Assembly: GCA_949879835.1 (NCBI GenBank)
Contig: CATLBU010000046.1
Span: 1 to 6,177 of the forward strand
Reading direction: 5' to 3'
From: an uncultured Bacilli bacterium
GTDB taxonomy: Bacteria; Bacillota_I; Bacilli_A; RF39; UBA660
DNA: 6,177 nt
Shown here: piece after piece, positions 1 through 6,177 of the stretch
How the letters are laid out: the number at the start of each line of letters is the position of its first letter
Numbering within the stretch: the stretch's first letter is position 1
The notes under the pieces: generated by a model
What the model was told of the DNA's origin: nothing
Databases searched by the model: none
What the model saw: the letters and a program-made list of their open reading frames with translations, nothing else
Position numbers and translations under genes: made by a program

Positions 1-243
1 TTGTTGAATGGTTGTTTCATTATGAGTAACAACTTCCTCTTGAGACTGTGGTGGCAGCATAATGTAATAAATAGAAAGAGAACTCATATCATGTATATCT
101 ATATTACCATTATTTATATATTCATCACATATTTTAAGTGCCTTTTCTTCTTCATCAGCACTTGTATTTAATGTCACAGGAACAGCATTTTTTAAAAATT
201 CATCTAACAATACTTTAAATTCTTCATCAGTTGATTCTGGCAT
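1..243 (-). CDS. acidic hypothetical protein, N-terminal part (3' end beyond window)
   Basis: This minus-strand reading frame starts at an ATG (241-243) and stays open to the window edge, giving 81 visible residues that begin MPESTDEEFK. A strong AAAGGGG ribosome binding site (252-258) lies 8 nt upstream, which makes the start convincing. The first half is rich in Asp and Glu (for example DEEF and ADEEEKA) and looks helical. It is followed by a short hydrophobic patch, SLSIYYIMLPP, and then by a polar, Thr/Gln/Glu-rich stretch at the edge. There is no signal peptide and no recognised domain. It begins 25 bp after the stop of the ankyrin-AAA+ gene and has no promoter of its own in that gap, so the two are very likely co-transcribed. 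A role as partner or substrate adaptor of the AAA+ protein is only a guess from context. Confidence 0.75.
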   Translation of the reverse strand, partial: MPESTDEEFKVLLDEFLKNAVPVTLNTSADEEEKALKICDEYINNGNIDIHDMSSLSIYYIMLPPQSQEEVVTHNETTIQQ

Positions 244-251
244 GATAAATT

Positions 252-258
252 CCCCTTT
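252..258 (-). promoter_or_regulatory. ribosome binding site of the acidic partner gene
   Basis: AAAGGGG on the minus strand, 8 nt before the ATG at 241-243. It fixes the start of the downstream gene and shows that this gene is translated independently of the gene before it, whose stop is 25 bp upstream. Confidence 0.7.
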
Positions 259-268
259 CTATCATATT

Positions 269-1828
269 TTAGTGTTTATTAAAATCTATTCTTAATATTC
301 TTCCAGCTGGTTTAGAAATATTAGTATCTAATTTTTTTAATTTTGCTATTGCTTGATTTTTTGAAGAATCATAAATTCTATCACAATATTCAAAACTTTC
401 AATGAAGTGTTCTGGCGTTATAAATTCACTATCATATACTTGTGCAAAAGCAAATGCTTTATCAACAATTGAAATAGATAAATCTGGATTGTTAACTATA
501 TCATTATATACTCTATGTCTTTTTTCAGTAGATTCTAATATAATACTTACTATTTGACTTTTTATATTGTCATTTTCAAATAAGATCCCCGTTTTTACAA
601 AATAATCACTAATTACTTTATCAATTATTTGATATAAAATTTCTTTAGTTGGCTCTTGCACTTTAATCTTTTCAAATCTTCTTTTAAGTGCATCATTAGA
701 GAAAAATTCATCATATTCTTTCTCAGTAGTAGTTCCAATAACCTTTAGATTTGTTCTATCAATATAATGTTTTAACATTGATGCCATATCGTTATCTTTT
801 CCTTTAGAAGAACCAACTCCATATATTGTATGTATTTCATCTATGAATAAAATAACATCATATTTTTCACATACTTTCATTAATTTAGTCATATTTTCTT
901 CAAATTGCCCAACATATTGACAACCAGCAACTACTTCACCAGGATTAACTTCTAAAATAATTTTATCTTGTAAAAATCTTGGAACTTGTCCTGTTTTGAG
1001 TCTATAAACTAATTCTTCTACCAATGCAGTTTTACCTACACCTGATTCTCCAACAATTAGTGGTCTTTTTTTATTTTGAGCTAAAGTAATCATAAGATTT
1101 TTTAGTTCTTTTTCTCTTCCAATCGTAGGAGAGACTACATAATTTTTCTTATTTAATACTTTTCCAAACTTTTCTAATTCAGAGATTTCTTTTTCAGACA
1201 AAGTTTGAACAACTGAAATTGGTGTTTCTACTTTATTTGGTACATTGTTGTTAGCAGTAGGTTTTACTTGTTCTTTTCCACATAAATTAGCATAAAATAG
1301 TTTTTTAAATCTTTCTATTTGTGAATCTGAATATTGTTTTTGAAATATCATTGCTTCAATTAAGTTTCTTCCATCATGATCTATTTTTGAAGGATCATAA
1401 CCATTTGAACACAATAATTCATATATTCTTTCAACTTCTCCTAAATAATCATCACTATAAATTGCAGTATGAACAATAGTATCTTTATCACTATCAATAT
1501 GATTAACATCTAAATTGTATTTTAATGCCTCACTAATAATACTTAAAATAAATTTTTCACCATAACCAGCATATAATGCAGTTTGAATAAAATTATAATT
1601 ATAATCTGCTTCTAAATTAGGACTAAGTCCAACTTTTAAAAGTGATTGAATTGCTAAAAAACATTTTTCTTCATCATATTTGTTATCCACTAAAATATGA
1701 AGTAATGATTGATTATCATCATCTGTATATTCTAAACTTCCAAATGCTTTTCTGAGCTTTTTAATATTAGAATTAATATCCTCTGTCATATTTGATAATA
1801 ACTCTCTAATGCTATTTACATTTAACAT
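269..1828 (-). CDS. ankyrin-repeat protein with a single ClpA/ClpB D1-type AAA+ ATPase module
   Basis: This 519-aa protein is predicted to be a cytoplasmic ATP-driven remodelling factor. Residues 35-170 carry about four degenerate ankyrin-like repeats (NQSLLHILVDN at 39, YNFIQTALYAG at 78, KDTIVHTAIYS at 115, DGRNLIEAMIF at 152). A polar linker (about 185-210) leads to the AAA+ module. Visible motifs are the IGRE box (236-239), Walker A GESGVGKT (260-267), a pore-loop equivalent QYVG (304-307), Walker B ILFIDE (326-331), sensor-1 region IGTTT (364-368) and the arginine-finger pair in ALKRRF (R383/R384). These match the first ring of ClpB or ClpA rather than the second. The small domain follows (about 395-480), and the protein ends about 40 residues later. 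There is no Clp N-domain, no coiled-coil M domain and no second ring (full ClpB is about 860 aa), so this is not ClpB itself. The start is set by AAGGGGGG at 1835-1842. Its substrate is unknown. Confidence 0.9.
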   Translation of the reverse strand: MLNVNSIRELLSNMTEDINSNIKKLRKAFGSLEYTDDDNQSLLHILVDNKYDEEKCFLAIQSLLKVGLSPNLEADYNYNFIQTALYAGYGEKFILSIISEALKYNLDVNHIDSDKDTIVHTAIYSDDYLGEVERIYELLCSNGYDPSKIDHDGRNLIEAMIFQKQYSDSQIERFKKLFYANLCGKEQVKPTANNNVPNKVETPISVVQTLSEKEISELEKFGKVLNKKNYVVSPTIGREKELKNLMITLAQNKKRPLIVGESGVGKTALVEELVYRLKTGQVPRFLQDKIILEVNPGEVVAGCQYVGQFEENMTKLMKVCEKYDVILFIDEIHTIYGVGSSKGKDNDMASMLKHYIDRTNLKVIGTTTEKEYDEFFSNDALKRRFEKIKVQEPTKEILYQIIDKVISDYFVKTGILFENDNIKSQIVSIILESTEKRHRVYNDIVNNPDLSISIVDKAFAFAQVYDSEFITPEHFIESFEYCDRIYDSSKNQAIAKLKKLDTNISKPAGRILRIDFNKH

Positions 1829-1853
1829 ATAAATCCCCCCTTAAAAAGTAAGT

Positions 1854-1882
1854 ATTATAATAGCACAAAATCTTAATTTTGA
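1854..1882 (-). promoter_or_regulatory. candidate promoter of the ankyrin-AAA+ operon
   Basis: On the minus strand a perfect TATAAT -10 box (1854-1859) is preceded, after a 17-nt spacer, by a weak TCAAAA -35 (1877-1882). It lies about 25 nt before the AAGGGGGG ribosome binding site (1835-1842) of the ankyrin-AAA+ gene. The -35 is poor, so expression may be low or need an activator. Confidence 0.45.
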
Positions 1883-1916
1883 GAATATTTTTTGCGAAGT
1901 TTTTTCAAAAATAGTA

Positions 1917-1944
1917 TTGAATAAAAAGATATTTATGTTAAAAT
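1917..1944 (+). promoter_or_regulatory. extended -10 promoter, divergent, for the leader and 91-aa gene
   Basis: TTGAAT (1917-1922), a 16-nt spacer and TAAAAT (1939-1944) preceded by TGT (1936-1938), which is the extended -10 signature. Transcription would begin near 1951. It faces away from the candidate promoter of the ankyrin-AAA+ operon, with under 40 bp between the two -35 boxes, so the two could influence each other. Confidence 0.6.
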
Positions 1945-1950
1945 ATTATT

Positions 1951-2089
1951 AGAGATTGGTACTCTTTTAGTATTAATTCCTAATTAGTGAGAAAAAGTTT
2001 GAAATAACTTAACCAATCGCTCCATTGACGAATCTGTTCGAACTTTTCGGACATTGATATATAGAAATCAATCGAAAGATTGTTTTTTT
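1951..2089 (+). ncRNA. structured leader or small RNA ending in an intrinsic terminator
   Basis: The predicted transcript of about 139 nt from the 1917-1944 promoter contains no convincing reading frame but has several possible pairings. GATTGGT (1954-1960) pairs with ACCAATC (2012-2018). Inside that, ATTAATT and AATTAGT form a hairpin around 1973-1989. CGAA (2029-2032) pairs with TTCG (2037-2040). ATTGAT (2053-2058) pairs with ATCAAT (2067-2072). The transcript ends at the terminator at 2069-2089. The last pairing uses bases of the terminator's left arm, so the two are mutually exclusive, as in an attenuator. I do not recognise a known riboswitch or T-box. It could equally be an independent small RNA. 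The stems are short and the sequence is AT-rich, so chance pairing is possible. This entry also covers most of the 301 bp between the start codons of the two divergent genes. Confidence 0.4.
2069..2089 (+). terminator. intrinsic terminator or attenuator ahead of the 91-aa gene
   Basis: CAATC (2069-2073), a GAAA tetraloop (2074-2077) and GATTG (2078-2082) are followed by seven T residues (2083-2089). The stem is only 5 bp, but it has a stable GNRA-type loop and can be extended by three A-U pairs past one mismatch. It stands between the 1917-1944 promoter and the start codon at 2130, so the gene would be expressed by readthrough. Confidence 0.6.
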
Positions 2090-2102
2090 GTTATTACAAA
2101 GA

Positions 2103-2125
2103 AATCATCCTAAAGGAAGGATGGT
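2103..2125 (+). promoter_or_regulatory. ribosome binding site of the 91-aa gene inside a small hairpin
   Basis: AAAGGAAGG (2112-2120) lies 9 nt before the ATG at 2130. The nearer in-frame ATG at 2121 directly abuts the site and is too close to be used. ATCATCC (2104-2110) can pair with GGATGGT (2119-2125), including one G-U pair. This would place most of the ribosome binding site in an 8-nt loop and cover its end. Confidence 0.5.
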
Positions 2126-2129
2126 GTTT

Positions 2130-2405
2130 ATGATTAAGTTTATCACACAAGAGATACCTTTCGAGAAGTCTTTAAAGCAAAGATTAGAGTTTATCTGTCA
2201 GTTTTGTAAAACTAAACCCATATTCATTAATGGCAATATTAGAAAGATTGATAAAACTAATCTCTCTTACATTGAACCTCATAGAGTTATCATTAAAGGT
2301 ATTACATTTCTTGTATTCAATTATTCTACTAATATTTATATTAGAAATTTAACAAATAAAATACAAATATCAGAGTTAGAAGATTACTTAAGCACTATTA
2401 AATAG
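2130..2405 (+). CDS. hypothetical 91-aa protein, possibly an accessory gene of the element
   Basis: The predicted 91-residue product begins MIKFITQEIPFEK and ends LEDYLSTIK, and I do not recognise it. It is basic overall and probably cytoplasmic, with no signal peptide or membrane helix. It has one CxxC pair (C23, C26), too little for a zinc site alone. The second half, about residues 50-75, looks like beta strands (VIIKGITFLVFNY, NIYIRNL), followed by a short helix. I chose the ATG at 2130 over upstream TTG and ATG codons because AAAGGAAGG lies 9 nt before it. The gene sits between a terminator-bearing leader and the recombinase promoter. Its small size and position just before a large serine recombinase would fit a regulator or recombination directionality factor, but no sequence motif shows this. 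It may instead belong to the host side of the junction. Confidence 0.7.
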   Translation: MIKFITQEIPFEKSLKQRLEFICQFCKTKPIFINGNIRKIDKTNLSYIEPHRVIIKGITFLVFNYSTNIYIRNLTNKIQISELEDYLSTIK

Positions 2406-2417
2406 ACTTTCACAGGA

Positions 2418-2446
2418 TGGACATTTTAAGACAAAAGTTGTATAAT
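2418..2446 (+). promoter_or_regulatory. strong sigma-A-type promoter for the recombinase operon
   Basis: TGGACA (2418-2423, five of six consensus bases), a 17-nt spacer and a perfect TATAAT (2441-2446). Transcription would start near 2453, inside the inverted repeat that follows. It is the best promoter match I found in the window and lies about 165 nt before the recombinase start codon. Confidence 0.7.
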
Positions 2447-2450
2447 TAAT

Positions 2451-4701
<2,251 letters not shown>

Positions 4702-4705
<4 letters not shown>

Positions 4706-5061
4706 AAATGAAATTAAATTATACAAAAGTTGGAGATTATTTATTACCAAATCTAACTATAAAAAATCAAAATTATGGAAGAATTAACAAGTATGGATAC
4801 TTAAGATTAAATTATTTAAAAGAGCATAAGAAAGGTTTTTATATGATTCTTCTTATGCAAGATGAATTAACAAATCATCTTGTTTCAGTCAGTAACGAAT
4901 GTGAAGATAGACTTAAAATTTTAATGGATAATTATATTAAAAATGATGAAAAACTATCTGAAAAAAATAAAACAAATAATCAAATTGAATGGGTTAAATT
5001 AATGAATAATTATAAAGATTGTGCAGAAGAAATTATCTTAAAAGAGATGATATATGTATGA
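4702..5061 (+). CDS. tnpV: TnpV family transposon-encoded protein
   Basis: The 119-aa product matches the TnpV family as I remember it across its whole length. It shows an N-terminal YTKVGDYLLPNL (8-19), a central INKYGYLRLNYLKEHKKGFY (about 28-47), EDRLKILMDNYI (63-74) and a C-terminal motif of the form QIEWVKLMNNYKDCAEEIILKE. TnpV was named from the clostridial transposons Tn4451/Tn4453. It is common in related mobilizable elements, but I know of no established biochemical function. The first ATG (4702) overlaps the stop of the preceding gene. A second ATG at 4708 is an alternative start, better spaced from the weak AGAGAGAG ribosome binding site. It lies just before the putative oriT and relaxase gene, as expected for this element type. 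Confidence 0.88.
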
Positions 5062-5127
5062 TTTTATCTATAAGCGAGCAACGTGCGAGTACTCCCACCA
5101 CTAAAAAAGAAAGGCTAAACCTTGATT
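5062..5127 (+). other. candidate origin of transfer (oriT) upstream of the relaxase
   Basis: The 66-bp gap between tnpV and the relaxase gene holds a short block, 5074-5100, that is visibly richer in G and C than its surroundings. It contains two copies of GCGAG (5074-5078 and 5085-5089), an 8-bp palindrome GAGTACTC (5087-5094) and a following CCCACCACT. Relaxases of this kind usually nick DNA just upstream of their own gene, so this is the natural place for the nick. I cannot assign the nick position. No terminator or separate promoter is seen here. Confidence 0.5.
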
Positions 5128-6177
5128 ATGGCGACAACATCAATTTGGAGTATTAAAAATAATTTAAAACAATCTATAAATTATATTATTAATCCAGAAA
5201 AGACTACTAATAAAGATTATGGTAAAGTTGATTATGATTTTTTAGAAGGTAGAAAAGATTTTGATTTCAAAAAAGAAAAAGCCTGTTATGTAAGTTGTTT
5301 AAATTGCTCCGAAGATAATCCCTTTGATGATATGAAATATACCAAAGATTATTATAATAAAAATGATGGGGTTCTTGCCTATCATGGATATCAATCATTT
5401 AAAAAAGGAGAAACTACTCCTGATATTGCTCACGAAATTGGAGTTAAATTTGCAGAAGAAATGTTTAAAGATTATGAAGTTATTGTTGCAACTCACCAGA
5501 ATACTAATCACATCCACAATCATTTTATAATAAACTCTGTTTCATTTAAAACTGGTAAAAAGTATAATAACAATCGTACTAATCTAGCCAAGTTAAGAAA
5601 TATATCTGATTCACTATGTGCTGAATATGGATTATCTGTTTTAGTTGAAGATGTCGGTTATAAAAGTACTTATAATCATAAAGTAATAGACAATGATTAT
5701 TATAAAACTCTTAAAGATGATTTAGATAGTGTTATTAGTTATTCAGTCACTCTAAAACAAGTTATGGATAGAATGAAATTACTAGGATATAAAACTTATT
5801 ATCGTAATGATATTATAACGATTTTTAGAGATGGCTATGATAAAGTTAGAATAGAAAAAGTATTTGGGAGTGATTATTCAAAAGATAGAATTAATGAACG
5901 ATTATATTATTCAAGACAAATTGTTTTTAAACCTATGACTCATAAATCTATCTTTCAAGAATATTTATCAACAACTAATAATCATCATAAAGGTATTTAT
6001 GGCTTATATTTATACTATTGTTATCTTTTAGGAGTATTTCCAAAGAAGCATCCTAAACAATATTTATCTTACTATATAAGGCAAGAGATAAAAAAACTAG
6101 ATTCATTTTCCGAGCAAACAAGATTTATGGTAAATAATAAGATTTTGATATTCTTCATAGTTATTTTTAGAAAAATT
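5128..6177 (+). CDS. MobP/TnpZ-like relaxase, N-terminal 350 residues (3' end beyond window)
   Basis: The frame from ATG 5128 is open to the last base. The protein would nick oriT, stay bound to the 5' end and lead the single strand into a recipient, using another element's transfer channel. The N-terminus MATTSIWSIKNNLKQSINYI, followed by NPEKT, is typical of these relaxases, and Y19 is a candidate catalytic tyrosine. LAYHGYQSF (83-91) and TPDIAHEIG (97-105) are family motifs. The metal-binding histidine cluster is THQNTNHIHNHFIINSV, with H123, H128, H130 and H132. A Tyr-rich region with conserved KLDSFSEQTRFM (323-334) follows. An in-frame TTG at 5122 lies 7 nt after AAGG (5111-5114), better spaced than the ATG at 13 nt, so two extra residues are possible. 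The last visible residues, after I339, turn abruptly hydrophobic, which may mark a frameshift. Confidence 0.88.
   Translation, partial: MATTSIWSIKNNLKQSINYIINPEKTTNKDYGKVDYDFLEGRKDFDFKKEKACYVSCLNCSEDNPFDDMKYTKDYYNKNDGVLAYHGYQSFKKGETTPDIAHEIGVKFAEEMFKDYEVIVATHQNTNHIHNHFIINSVSFKTGKKYNNNRTNLAKLRNISDSLCAEYGLSVLVEDVGYKSTYNHKVIDNDYYKTLKDDLDSVISYSVTLKQVMDRMKLLGYKTYYRNDIITIFRDGYDKVRIEKVFGSDYSKDRINERLYYSRQIVFKPMTHKSIFQEYLSTTNNHHKGIYGLYLYYCYLLGVFPKKHPKQYLSYYIRQEIKKLDSFSEQTRFMVNNKILIFFIVIFRKI

Noticed and set aside
1951..2089. T-box or known riboswitch
   Set aside because: I found no T-box AGGGTGGNACCGCG-like motif and no recognisable riboswitch core, so I left it as an unassigned leader.
2088..2129. 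N-terminal extension of the 91-aa protein from a TTG at 2088
   Set aside because: The TTG lies in the T tract of the terminator and lacks a ribosome binding site. AAAGGAAGG at 2112-2120 points to the ATG at 2130.

Overview
This window is very AT-rich. It uses TAA, TAG and TGA as stops and TGG for Trp, so the genetic code is the standard bacterial one. Purine-rich ribosome binding sites, an A/T-biased codon choice and the gene families present suggest a low-GC Bacillota, probably a gut-type Clostridia or Erysipelotrichia relative. That host call is an inference from composition and gene content.

Left part (1-1828, minus strand): a two-gene operon. The first gene encodes a 519-residue protein with N-terminal ankyrin-like repeats and one ClpA/ClpB-type (first-ring, D1) AAA+ module. 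The second, 25 bp downstream, encodes an acidic protein that leaves the window at its left edge. A candidate promoter for the operon lies at 1854-1882.

Middle (1829-2616): a dense regulatory region. A divergent extended -10 promoter (1917-1944) is followed by a leader of about 140 nt that ends in an intrinsic terminator (2069-2089), and then by an unrecognised 91-aa gene (2130-2405). A second strong promoter (2418-2446) has an inverted repeat at its start site. After it come a strong 10-bp-stem terminator (2493-2540), four 12-bp tandem repeats (2542-2589) and the ribosome binding site of the recombinase. Both plus-strand genes here therefore have a terminator between promoter and start codon.

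Right part (2617-6177, plus strand): the core of a mobilizable element of the Tn4451/Tn4453 general type. It holds a TnpX-like large serine recombinase, an unrecognised 80-aa protein, TnpV, a probable oriT in the 66-bp gap, and the N-terminal 350 residues of a MobP/TnpZ-like relaxase. The first three genes overlap and are probably translationally coupled. The recombinase would excise and integrate the element, and the relaxase would nick oriT for transfer driven by a co-resident conjugative system. No cargo or resistance gene is visible. The left end of the element probably lies between 1829 and 2617, but I cannot define it from the sequence alone.
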